From contig JAOPYS010000287.1 in NCBI GenBank assembly GCA_025964465.1, forward strand, positions 1-14,991: a stretch of DNA of 14,991 nt, written 5' to 3'. Positions within the stretch are counted from its first letter, which is position 1. The number at the start of each line of letters is the position of its first letter. This DNA comes from Thermoleophilia bacterium. GTDB taxonomy: Bacteria > Actinomycetota > Thermoleophilia > Gaiellales > SKUG01. Positions 1 through 6,297 of the stretch are shown in pieces. A model generated the notes under the pieces. That model ran no database searches. It was not told the origin of the DNA and saw nothing but the letters and a program-made list of their open reading frames with translations. A program made the translations under genes and the position numbers.

Positions 1-778
1 CCCCCGCCGCGGCGGCGTCGATCCGATGCAGGACGAGCGCCGGTCGCCCGTTGGCCAACGTCGGCGTGACACGGAGCGTGCGGATGTCGGCGCGCCCGAG
101 CAGGAACGCGAGGATGTCGGCCGGGCCGTGCACGTGCGGCTGCGGCGGCATGCGCAGCACCGCGTCCTCCCGAACGAGGGCCACGAGGGCCTCGACGTCC
201 ACCTGCTCCCACGCGTTGACGTATCGGCTGAGCAGCACGCGCTGTGCCGACGCGACCGGGGTGGGCGAGACCGCCGCGACCGCAGGATCGATCGTCTCGC
301 GGGCACGCTGGAGCATGCTGTTGGCGGCGGCGAGGGTCACATCGAGCAGGTCGGCTGTCTCCGCGGCGCTCCAGCCGAGCACGTCCCGCAGGATGAGCGC
401 GGCACGCTGGGTCCCGGGGAGCTGCTGGATCGCCGTGAGGAAGGCGAGCTCCATTCCCTCGCGCTGTGCGTAGCGCGCCTCGGGGTCGACGATCTGCGCG
501 CCGAGGCCCTCGATGCGTGCGTCGGGGTACGGGTCGACGGGCTCGGGTCGTCTCGGGCGGCCGGCGAGCTCGTCAGTGCAGACGTTGGTGGCGATGCGGT
601 ACAGCCAGGGGCGCAGCGCGCCGCGATCCTCCATCGCATCGATGCCGCGCCACACACGCACGAGCGTCTCCTGCATGGCGTCCTGGGCGTCGTGGAACGA
701 GCCGAGCATGCGGTAGCAGTGCACCTCCAGCTCGCGGGTGTGCGGCGCCACGACCGTCGTGAACGCCGCCTGCGTCAT
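1..778 (-). CDS. ECF sigma factor with C-terminal SnoaL-like domain (3' end cut off by window edge)
   Basis: I translated this minus-strand frame by hand; it is open to the window edge, giving 259 codons. Residues about 12-75 look like sigma-70 region 2 (HCYRMLGS at 20-27, then DAMQETLVRVWRG, then the PWLYRIATNVCTDEL segment). Residues about 108-160 look like region 4 (LPGTQRAALILRDVLGWSAAE, then an SMLQRAR recognition helix). From about 180 (LLSRYVNAWEQVDVEALVALV) the sequence resembles the SnoaL-like fold fused to ECF41/ECF56-type sigma factors (SigJ/SigG style), where it replaces a separate anti-sigma factor. No anti-sigma gene is visible beside it. ATG at 778 is chosen because region 2 follows at the usual distance; GTG at 808 and TTG at 790 are in-frame alternatives. 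The gene is divergent from 858-1160 across 79 bp, so the pair is probably co-regulated (inference). Confidence 0.9.
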   Translation of the reverse strand, partial: MTQAAFTTVVAPHTRELEVHCYRMLGSFHDAQDAMQETLVRVWRGIDAMEDRGALRPWLYRIATNVCTDELAGRPRRPEPVDPYPDARIEGLGAQIVDPEARYAQREGMELAFLTAIQQLPGTQRAALILRDVLGWSAAETADLLDVTLAAANSMLQRARETIDPAVAAVSPTPVASAQRVLLSRYVNAWEQVDVEALVALVREDAVLRMPPQPHVHGPADILAFLLGRADIRTLRVTPTLANGRPALVLHRIDAAAAG

Positions 779-857
779 GCCTTGGGACAACTCACCGATG
801 AGTTCCACCTCCGCGGCCAGTCTATGTAGTGACCAACCACCCGGATCGAGGCGCCCC

Positions 858-1160
858 ATGAGCGAGACCGTCGTCAGGTACACCGTCCACCCCGAGCACG
901 TCGCGGAGAACACGCGGCTGGTCGAGGAGGTCTATGCGGAGCTCGCGGCGAGCGACCCGGACGGGTTCAGCTATACGACCTACCTGCTCGAGGACGGCTG
1001 CACCTTCCTGCACGTCGCGCACCTGGACGGCGACGGCGCACCACCGCTCACGTCGCTGCCCGCGTTCCGCGCGTTCCAGGGGGGCCTCGCGGAGCGGTGC
1101 AGCACGCCGCCCCACGCCCAGTCGCCGCAGCTGGTCGGCGCGTTCGGCCGGGCCTCGTGA
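858..1160 (+). CDS. small ABM-like (dimeric alpha/beta barrel) conserved protein
   Basis: This encodes a 100-residue soluble protein without signal peptide or membrane segment. The start VVRYTVHPEHVAENTRLVEE, the central YTTYLLEDGCTFLHVAHLD strands and the LPAFRAFQGGLAERC helix resemble small antibiotic-biosynthesis-monooxygenase-like proteins, a ferredoxin-like fold that usually dimerises. I recall similar proteins beside SnoaL-type ECF sigma genes in actinobacteria. The enzymatic role is unproven, and many members of this fold have no known activity. ATG at 858 is preferred over the upstream in-frame ATG at 738 because GAGG at 848-851 sits 6 nt before it and the family-like sequence begins there; the upstream start would lie inside the divergent sigma gene. 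Its stop overlaps the next start by 4 bases, so the two are probably translated together. Confidence 0.8.
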   Translation: MSETVVRYTVHPEHVAENTRLVEEVYAELAASDPDGFSYTTYLLEDGCTFLHVAHLDGDGAPPLTSLPAFRAFQGGLAERCSTPPHAQSPQLVGAFGRAS

Positions 1161-1564
1161 GCGCCGGCACCGGCACGCCGGAGGATCCCTGGCAGCTCAC
1201 CACGCCGCCCGGCAGGTCGAGCTATGAGATGTGGCGCGACGACACGGTCGATCCGGCCGTGATCGTGTGTCAGGTCGGGAAGACCAGGCTCACCTACGAC
1301 GCGCGCGCGATCGAGGACCTCCACGCCATGCTCGTAGAGCACGGCGACTGGATGGACCTGGGCGGCGCCGACGAGCAGAAGCCCGCGCCCGACGGCACGG
1401 TCGAGGCGTGGGGCCGCAGCGCCGACAACCCGGTCGGCGGCTGGTACGGCACCAAGAAGGGACTGCGTGGACGCTTCGGCGTCTACCTGCCCCCGCTGCT
1501 CGAGGCGCTCGGCGTGGCCGAGCTCACCCATGACGCGCGCAACAACCGGATGCGCGCCATCTGA
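1157..1564 (+). CDS. conserved hypothetical protein (DUF6855-like)
   Basis: This encodes a 135-residue soluble protein with a GTG start that overlaps the TGA of the preceding gene (GTGA, 1157-1160). In-frame starts further upstream are possible but lie inside the neighbour and give a low-complexity N-terminus. Recognisable stretches are EDPWQLTTPPGRSSYEMWRD, CQVGKTRLTYDARAIEDLHA, EHGDWMDLGGADEQKP, VEAWGRSADNPVGGWYG and the C-terminal ELTHDARNNRMRAI. They match my memory of an actinobacterial conserved family of unknown function (DUF6855-like; the exact accession is uncertain). No catalytic motif, signal peptide or membrane segment is visible. It is probably co-transcribed with 858-1160 and so may belong to the sigma-factor regulon (inference). 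It converges on csoR with a 35-bp gap. Confidence 0.82.
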   Translation: MSAGTGTPEDPWQLTTPPGRSSYEMWRDDTVDPAVIVCQVGKTRLTYDARAIEDLHAMLVEHGDWMDLGGADEQKPAPDGTVEAWGRSADNPVGGWYGTKKGLRGRFGVYLPPLLEALGVAELTHDARNNRMRAI

Positions 1565-1573
1565 CATCGGGTC

Positions 1574-1592
1574 GTGTCGACGTCGACGACAC
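1574..1592. terminator. small hairpin between converging genes, possible bidirectional terminator
   Basis: GTGTCG (1574-1579) can pair with CGACAC (1587-1592) around a 7-nt loop, in the 35-bp gap between the converging 1157-1564 gene and csoR. No U-tract follows on either strand, so termination would be factor-assisted or weak. The location is the main support. Confidence 0.3.
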
Positions 1593-1599
1593 CCGCTCG

Positions 1600-1896
1600 T
1601 CAGCGAACGAGACGCCCGATGCTCTGGACCAGCTCGTCGGCCCGTCCGAGGCGGTCCTGCTCGTTGCCCTTGACCATGCAGTGGCGCACGTGGTCCTCCA
1701 CGAGCCCGAGCGCGACCTTGTCGAGCGCGGCGCGCAGCGCCGAGATCTGCGTGAGGACGTCGATGCAGTACCGGTCCTCCTCGACCATCTTCGCGACGCC
1801 GCGGACCTGCCCCTCTGCGCGCCTGAGGCGCTTGAGGAGCTGCTCCTTGTGCGCTGCGTAGCCATGGCCGGGATCGGGTGTCGGAGTGGTGTCCAT
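1600..1896 (-). CDS. csoR: CsoR-family copper-sensing transcriptional repressor
   Basis: This encodes a 98-residue all-helical regulator of the CsoR/RcnR family. The family signature LLKRLRRAEGQVRGVAKMVE lies at residues 20-39. The Cu(I) ligand set is complete: Cys44 (in YCIDVLTQ), then His69 and Cys73 (HVRHC), which matches the Cys-His-Cys trigonal site of Mycobacterium tuberculosis CsoR and points to copper rather than nickel, formaldehyde or persulfide sensing. Apo-CsoR binds operators and releases them when Cu(I) binds. It is divergent from copA, and two ATACCC-N5-GGGTAT sites lie between them, the nearer covering its own probable -10 region (TATGCT, 1908-1913 read on the minus strand). 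Autoregulation together with copA control is therefore likely. ATG at 1896 is chosen because the family length is about 90-120; a longer in-frame extension would cross the operators and copA. Confidence 0.96.
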   Translation of the reverse strand: MDTTPTPDPGHGYAAHKEQLLKRLRRAEGQVRGVAKMVEEDRYCIDVLTQISALRAALDKVALGLVEDHVRHCMVKGNEQDRLGRADELVQSIGRLVR

Positions 1897-1910
1897 GACA
1901 CGACCATAGC

Positions 1911-1927
1911 ATACCCATGGGGGGTAT
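1911..1927. promoter_or_regulatory. CsoR operator, site 1
   Basis: ATACCC (1911-1916) and GGGTAT (1922-1927) form a perfect 6-bp inverted repeat around a 5-bp GC-rich spacer. This fits the TACCC-N5-GGGTA pattern known for CsoR operators. It ends directly before the copA -35 box at 1928 and overlaps the likely csoR -10 element, so one bound tetramer could repress both genes. Confidence 0.85.
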
Positions 1928-1956
1928 TTGACAGCGACGCTGCGGGCCGCTACGGT
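1928..1956 (+). promoter_or_regulatory. copA promoter, sigma-70 type
   Basis: A perfect -35 TTGACA (1928-1933), a 17-nt spacer and a -10-like TACGGT (1951-1956) lie upstream of copA. The expected start of transcription is near 1963, giving a leader of about 50 nt. CsoR-type palindromes abut the -35 box and lie just past the start site, which fits repression in the absence of copper. Confidence 0.75.
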
Positions 1957-1966
1957 TCGAGGTGAC

Positions 1967-1985
1967 GATACCCACTGCGGGTATC
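1967..1985. promoter_or_regulatory. CsoR operator, site 2
   Basis: GATACCC (1967-1973) and GGGTATC (1979-1985) form a perfect 7-bp inverted repeat around a 5-bp spacer, the same architecture as site 1. Its centre is 57 bp from that of site 1. It lies just downstream of the predicted copA transcription start, where bound CsoR would block initiation or early elongation. Confidence 0.85.
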
Positions 1986-2013
1986 CGACACGACCGTCGT
2001 CACGAGGCCCCCG

Positions 2014-4266
2014 ATGTCTACCCTCCAGCACCGATCGCCCACGTCCGCCGCGACGACGGAACACGTCGAGCTGCCCATCACGGGCATGACCTGCGCATCG
2101 TGCGCGACGCACGTCGAGCGCTCGCTGAACAAGCTCGACGGCGTCAGCGCGACCGTCAACTACGCGACCGAGCGAGCGACGGTCGACTACGACGCCTCGC
2201 GCGCCGACACGGACGCACTCCTCGAGGCGGTGGCCGCAGCCGGGTACGCGGCGAGCCTGCCCGCTGCTGTCGACGACGGAGCGACGGCGGATGACGAGGA
2301 CCACACGGCACCGCTCCGGCGCCGGCTCGTGATCAGCGCGGCGCTCGCGGCCCCGGTGCTCCTGATGTCGATGGTGCCGGCACTCCAGTTCGACGACTGG
2401 CAGTGGCTGGCCCTGCAGCTCGCCACGCCGGTGATCGTGTGGGGCGCATGGCCGTTCCACCGCGCTGCCTGGACGAACCTGCGCCACGGGACCGCGACCA
2501 TGGACACGCTCGTCTCGATGGGCGTGCTCGCCGCCTGGCTCTGGTCACTGTGGGCGTTGTTCCTCGGTGACGCCGGCATGCCGGGCATGAGGATGGGCTT
2601 CGAGCTGCTGCCCGACGCCTCGGAGGCGAGCGGACACATCTACCTCGAGGTCGGATCGGCCGTCACGGTCTTCCTGCTCGCCGGACGCTACTTCGAGGCC
2701 CGCGCCAAGCGCCGAGCGGGCGCGGCGCTCAACGCGCTGCTCGAACTGGGAGCCAAGGACGTCGCCGTGATCGACGCCGCCGGCAACGAACGACGCGTGC
2801 CGGTGGCGGACCTCGGTGTCGGCGACTCGTTCGTCGTGCGACCCGGCGAGAAGGTCGCGACGGACGGCGAGGTCCTGGACGGGTCCTCCTCCGTCGACCA
2901 GTCCCTGCTCACGGGCGAATCGGTGCCCGTGCTCAAGCGCGCCGGTGACACCGTCGCCGGGGCGACGATCAATGGCCAGGGTCGCCTCGTCGTCCGAGCG
3001 ACCCGGGTCGGCGCGGACACCGCGCTGGCGCAGATCGCGCGGCTCGTCACCGACGCACAGTCGGGGAAGGCCCCGATCCAGCGGCTCGCCGATCGCGTCG
3101 CCGGCGTGTTCGTGCCGGTCATCATCGTCATCGCCGCGCTCACGGTCGGGTTCTGGCTCGTGAACGGTGCCGGCCTCACCTATGCGTTCACCGCAGCGGT
3201 TGCCGTGCTCATCATCGCCTGCCCCTGCGCGCTCGGCCTGGCGACGCCCACGGCCCTCCTGGTCGGCACCGGGCGAGGTGCACAGCTCGGCGTGCTCATC
3301 AAGGGACCGGAAATCCTCGAGTCGACCCGCCGCGTCGACACGGTCGTGCTCGACAAGACGGGCACCATCACCGAGGGCCGGATGACCGTCGCGCACATCA
3401 CCGCACACGGCGCCGACGAAGCGGACGTGTTGCGACTCGCCGGCGCACTGGAGCACGACTCCGAACACCCGATCGCGGCCGCCATCGCACGAGCCGCCCG
3501 CGACCGAGCGGGCACCCTGGCGCAGGCCGAGCACTTCACCAACCGGGAGGGGCTCGGCGTCGAGGGCATCGTCGACGGGCACGCGGTCGTGGTGGGAACG
3601 CCCCGGCTCATGCGTGACTGGAGCCTGACCGTCCCGGACGCGCTCACCAGCGCGCGTGACCGGGCCCAGGCAGGGGGCGCAACGGCGGTCCTCGTCGCGT
3701 GGGATGGCGCGGTGCATGGACTGATCGAAGTCTCCGACACGGTCAAGGAGACGTCGGCCGAGGCGATCGCCCAGCTTCGCAGGCTCGGCCTGCACCCCAT
3801 CCTCCTCACGGGCGACAACGAATCCACGGCCCGCGCGGTCGCTGCGACGGTCGGCATCGACGAGGTCATCGCGGACGTGCTTCCTGCCGACAAGGCCGAT
3901 GTGGTGCGGGGCCTGCAGGCGCGCGGCCGCACGGTCGCCATGGTCGGCGACGGCGTCAACGACGCACCGGCGCTGGCGCAGGCCGACCTCGGCCTCGCGA
4001 TCGGGACGGGCACCGACGTCGCGATCGAGGCCGCCGACATCACGCTCATCTCCGGCGACCTGCGCGACGCGGCCACTGCCATTCGCCTGTCACGAAGCAC
4101 GCTCCGCACCATCAAGCAGAACCTCGCGTGGGCGTTCGGCTACAACATCGCAGCCGTGCCCCTCGCGGCAGCCGGCCTGCTGAACCCGCTCATCGCCGGT
4201 CTCGCAATGGCGCTGTCGAGCGTGTCGGTCGTCGCGAACGCGCTCAGGCTGCGGCGCTTCTCGTGA
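2014..4266 (+). CDS. copA: copper-exporting P1B-type ATPase CopA
   Basis: This encodes a 750-residue heavy-metal P-type ATPase, predicted to export Cu(I) across the cytoplasmic membrane at the cost of ATP. One N-terminal HMA metal-binding domain carries GMTCASC at residues 24-30. Later come the actuator TGES (300-303), the transmembrane metal site CPC (403-405), the phosphorylated Asp447 in DKTGT, the SEHP motif of the nucleotide-binding domain (His485-Pro486) and the hinge GDGVNDAPA (645-653). The last membrane pair has FGYN and MALSSVSVV. With CPC these are the YN and MxxSS signatures of the Cu(I)-specific P1B-1 subgroup. About eight membrane helices are expected. GAGG at 2004-2007, 6 nt before the ATG, supports the start. 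It is divergent from csoR and has the operators and promoter described above. No copZ chaperone gene accompanies it here. It converges on the 4273-4935 gene with a 6-bp gap. Confidence 0.97.
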   Translation: MSTLQHRSPTSAATTEHVELPITGMTCASCATHVERSLNKLDGVSATVNYATERATVDYDASRADTDALLEAVAAAGYAASLPAAVDDGATADDEDHTAPLRRRLVISAALAAPVLLMSMVPALQFDDWQWLALQLATPVIVWGAWPFHRAAWTNLRHGTATMDTLVSMGVLAAWLWSLWALFLGDAGMPGMRMGFELLPDASEASGHIYLEVGSAVTVFLLAGRYFEARAKRRAGAALNALLELGAKDVAVIDAAGNERRVPVADLGVGDSFVVRPGEKVATDGEVLDGSSSVDQSLLTGESVPVLKRAGDTVAGATINGQGRLVVRATRVGADTALAQIARLVTDAQSGKAPIQRLADRVAGVFVPVIIVIAALTVGFWLVNGAGLTYAFTAAVAVLIIACPCALGLATPTALLVGTGRGAQLGVLIKGPEILESTRRVDTVVLDKTGTITEGRMTVAHITAHGADEADVLRLAGALEHDSEHPIAAAIARAARDRAGTLAQAEHFTNREGLGVEGIVDGHAVVVGTPRLMRDWSLTVPDALTSARDRAQAGGATAVLVAWDGAVHGLIEVSDTVKETSAEAIAQLRRLGLHPILLTGDNESTARAVAATVGIDEVIADVLPADKADVVRGLQARGRTVAMVGDGVNDAPALAQADLGLAIGTGTDVAIEAADITLISGDLRDAATAIRLSRSTLRTIKQNLAWAFGYNIAAVPLAAAGLLNPLIAGLAMALSSVSVVANALRLRRFS

Positions 4267-4272
4267 GGACCG

Positions 4273-4935
4273 TCAGGCGTCGGCCCTCGGTCGACGCTCG
4301 AAGGTGAGGTGCGTCGCGCCGCTCGGCGAGCTCACCGCCTCGATCGCGAACCGCTCCTCGAGTCCTTCCAGCCCGTCCCAGAGCCGCACGCCGCGGCCGA
4401 GGACGATCGGGACGAGCGCGACGTGCATGTGGTCGACGAGGTCCGCCTCGAGGAACGAGCGCACCGTGGTGGGCCCTCCGCCGATCCGCACGTCCTTGCC
4501 GCCCGCCGCCGCACGAGCGGCCTCGAGCGCCTCGTCGGGTGTGGCGTCGAGGAAGTGGAACGTCGTGCCGCCCCCCAGCTCGATCGGGGGGCGCGGATGG
4601 TGCGTGAGGACGAACACCGGGACGCGGAACACCGGGTCGTCGCCCCACCAGCCCTTCCATTCCTCGTCCGTCCACGGGCCGCGCTGCGGACCGAACTTGT
4701 TGCGCCCCATGATCTCCGCGCCGACGTTCTCCGTCCACGTGCTGGCGTAGGCCTCGTCGACGCCCCTCGATCCCCCGGTCCCGCCGTGGATGTTGCCCTG
4801 GAAGGTACGCGTGCCGAGTGCCCACTCGAGCAGTCGGGTGCCCGCGTGGCCGAACGGCGCCTCGAGGGACTGTCCCTCGCCGGTGGCGAAGCCGTCGAGC
4901 GAGACGGACAGGCTGTGGACCCGGACGATGCTCAT
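4273..4935 (-). CDS. RibD C-terminal/dihydrofolate-reductase-like family protein
   Basis: This encodes a 220-residue soluble protein of the RibD-C/DHFR-like superfamily, NAD(P)H-dependent reductases of mostly unknown substrate. Visible family features are SLSVSLDGFATG near the N-terminus, GAEIMGRNKFG, VFVLTHHPR, and the nucleotide-binding RIGGGPTTVRSFLEADLVDH followed by VPIVLGRGVRLWDG. It is not expected to be a housekeeping folA or ribD because it lacks their context. The ATG at 4935 overlaps the stop of the SRPBCC gene by 4 bases, making it the last gene of an ArsR-SRPBCC-reductase unit. That order is common in actinobacteria and suggests a small inducible detoxification or stress function (inference). 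Confidence 0.9.
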   Translation of the reverse strand: MSIVRVHSLSVSLDGFATGEGQSLEAPFGHAGTRLLEWALGTRTFQGNIHGGTGGSRGVDEAYASTWTENVGAEIMGRNKFGPQRGPWTDEEWKGWWGDDPVFRVPVFVLTHHPRPPIELGGGTTFHFLDATPDEALEAARAAAGGKDVRIGGGPTTVRSFLEADLVDHMHVALVPIVLGRGVRLWDGLEGLEERFAIEAVSSPSGATHLTFERRPRADA

Positions 4936-5417
4936 CCGGCCGCCACCTCGTCCAGCGCTGCGCCGAGCCGCTCGAGCAGCTGCTCGGTGCCGTCCTCGCG
5001 CTGGGACGGTCGATCGAGCCCATCGAGGTAGACCCCGTGTTCGGTGAGCTTGAGGCGGGTGCCGCCGTCCGCCGGCGTGAGCTCCACGACGGCGATCGTC
5101 GCGGAGATCCGCTTGCCGCCCATGGTCATGTCGTAGGAGTACACGATCCGCGACGCCGGGACGATGTCGATGTACCGCGCGTCGTACGTCATCGGGGTGC
5201 CGTCGGGAAGTTGCATGTGCAGGCGCTCCGTGCCGCCTTCGCGGAAGTCGAGGGCCTGGCTGCCGTCGGTCACGGCTGCGGCCTCCCCGAACCAGCGCAC
5301 CTTGACGTCGAGGTCGGCGAACGCCGCGAAGACGTGCTCGGGTCGGTGCGGGTACGTGCGCTCGATCTCGAAGGTCGCGTGCTCGGTGCTTCGATCGGTG
5401 GTGGGGGTCGTGCTCAT
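4932..5417 (-). CDS. SRPBCC / AHSA1-type domain protein
   Basis: This encodes a 161-residue cytoplasmic protein with the START-like (AHSA1) fold. FEIERTYPHRPEHVFAAFAD and VRWFGEAAA near the N-terminus, the central YDARYIDIVPASRIVYSYDM strands and the C-terminal EQLLERLGAALDEV helix are typical of this superfamily. Such domains enclose a hydrophobic ligand cavity; the ligand here is unknown. Both ends overlap neighbours by 4 bases: its ATG sits in the end of the ArsR gene (5414-5417) and its stop in the start of the reductase gene (4932-4935). This indicates one mRNA and coupled translation. ArsR plus AHSA1 pairs recur widely, and the regulator probably controls this gene. Confidence 0.93.
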   Translation of the reverse strand: MSTTPTTDRSTEHATFEIERTYPHRPEHVFAAFADLDVKVRWFGEAAAVTDGSQALDFREGGTERLHMQLPDGTPMTYDARYIDIVPASRIVYSYDMTMGGKRISATIAVVELTPADGGTRLKLTEHGVYLDGLDRPSQREDGTEQLLERLGAALDEVAAG

Positions 5418-5764
5418 TCGGGGCTCCTTGTGTGGGGGTGGGTGCGCGGGTGCCGCTCGTCGAGCACGTCACCCAGCCGGTCGAGGCGGTCCTCCCACAG
5501 CACGCGGTAGCGACCGAGCCACTCGTCCAGGGCGCGCAGGGGCGCGGGCTGGACGACGTACAACCGGCGGGTGCCGGCGCGACGCACGTGGGCGAAGCCG
5601 CTCTCGCGCAGCACGCGCAGGTGCTGGGATACCGTGGGCTGGGAGATGCCGAACTCCCGCTGGACGACCGCGCCGACATCCCCTGCGGCCTGCTCGCCGC
5701 CCTCCGCCAGCAGCTCGACGAGCCGCCGGCGGACCGGGTCATGGAGGACATCGAATGCGTTCAT
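5414..5764 (-). CDS. ArsR-family winged-helix transcriptional regulator
   Basis: This encodes a 116-residue repressor-type regulator. It begins FDVLHDPVRRRLVELLAEG, has the recognition helix in FGISQPTVSQHLRVLRESG (about residues 38-56) and the wing in VRRAGTRRLYVVQPAPLRAL, followed by a dimerisation helix (LDEWLGRYRVLWEDRLDRLG). The ELCVC-type arsenic/cadmium ligand motif is absent and the protein contains no Cys, so it probably senses something other than a thiophilic metal. It is first in a three-gene unit with the SRPBCC and reductase genes. The promoter lies so close to the ATG that the message should be leaderless or nearly so, and a repeat suitable for autoregulation overlaps it. Confidence 0.93.
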   Translation of the reverse strand: MNAFDVLHDPVRRRLVELLAEGGEQAAGDVGAVVQREFGISQPTVSQHLRVLRESGFAHVRRAGTRRLYVVQPAPLRALDEWLGRYRVLWEDRLDRLGDVLDERHPRTHPHTRSPE

Positions 5765-5772
5765 CTCGACCC

Positions 5773-5800
5773 ACTATATCGCTCGCCACCTATATAGCAA
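5773..5800 (-). promoter_or_regulatory. promoter of the ArsR-SRPBCC-reductase unit, near-leaderless
   Basis: Read on the minus strand, TTGCTA (5800-5795), a 16-nt spacer and TATAGT (5778-5773) form a good sigma-70-type promoter. Transcription would start around 5766, about two bases before the ATG at 5764. No Shine-Dalgarno sequence is seen, consistent with leaderless translation, which is common in actinobacteria. Confidence 0.65.
5774..5797. promoter_or_regulatory. candidate ArsR-family operator
   Basis: CTATAT (5774-5779) and ATATAG (5792-5797) form an inverted repeat with 12 bp between the arms. The two AT-rich blocks can also be read as a direct repeat, CCAC(C)TATAT at 5771 and 5787. 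They cover the -10 box and part of the -35 region of the regulator's own promoter, a normal location for autorepression, and stand out in a GC-rich background. Confidence 0.5.
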
Positions 5801-5871
5801 GTCGTGAAGCCCGCGAGCGACCCGGACGCCGGCGATACCATCCCGTCGACGCAGACGGACGGGAGCGAGCG

Positions 5872-6297
5872 GTGACACACGAGGCGCGAGACGGAGGCCC
5901 GTTCTTCCACGGCACGGTGGCGGATCTCCGAGTCGGCGACCTGCTCACGGCGGGGCGCCCGTCCAACTACCACCCGGACGTCGTGATGAACCACGTCTAC
6001 TTCACCGCGTTCGCCGACGGCGCCGGGCTCGCGGCCGAGGTCGCCGCGGAGCTCGCCGGCGGCGCGCCGACCCCCCGCGTCTACGCGGTGGAGCCGACCG
6101 GTCCGTTCGAGGATGACCCGAACGTGACGGACAAGAAGTTCCCCGGCAATCCCACCCGCTCCTTCCGCAGCACCGAACCGCTGCGGGTCGTGGGCGAGGT
6201 CACCGAGTGGACCCGGCTGACACCGGACGCCCTGCAGGCGTGGCGCGAACGCCTCGCCACCATCCGCACGAGCCCGCGCGGAGCGATCATCAACTGA
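5872..6297 (+). CDS. arr: rifamycin ADP-ribosyltransferase (Arr)
   Basis: This encodes a 141-residue protein, the normal length for Arr, which inactivates rifamycins by transferring ADP-ribose from NAD+ to the C23 hydroxyl. Motifs run in family order: FFHGT (His13), MNHVYFT (Tyr43), VYAVEPTGPFEDDPNVTDKK and FPGNPTRSFRS, then LRVVGEVTEW. His13 and Tyr43 are 30 residues apart, the same spacing as His19 and Tyr49 of Mycobacterium smegmatis Arr, and an acidic pair (Asp81-Asp82) supplies the third catalytic position. The GTG start is supported by GGGAG at 5861-5865, 6 nt upstream; a longer in-frame reading would run back across the ArsR unit. It stands alone, without transposon or integron signs, so it looks like a chromosomal, intrinsic resistance gene. 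Its last 8 bases overlap the end of the converging kinase gene. Confidence 0.95.
   Translation: MTHEARDGGPFFHGTVADLRVGDLLTAGRPSNYHPDVVMNHVYFTAFADGAGLAAEVAAELAGGAPTPRVYAVEPTGPFEDDPNVTDKKFPGNPTRSFRSTEPLRVVGEVTEWTRLTPDALQAWRERLATIRTSPRGAIIN

Noticed and set aside
26..829. Plus-strand open frames opposite the sigma factor gene
   Set aside because: The minus strand gives a clear ECF sigma sequence with regions 2 and 4; the plus frames have no recognisable domain and lack coding character.
2545..3795. Long minus-strand open frame of 416 codons opposite copA
   Set aside because: It is a shadow of copA; the translation is Asp/Arg/Gly-rich low complexity, while the plus strand carries every P-type ATPase motif in order.
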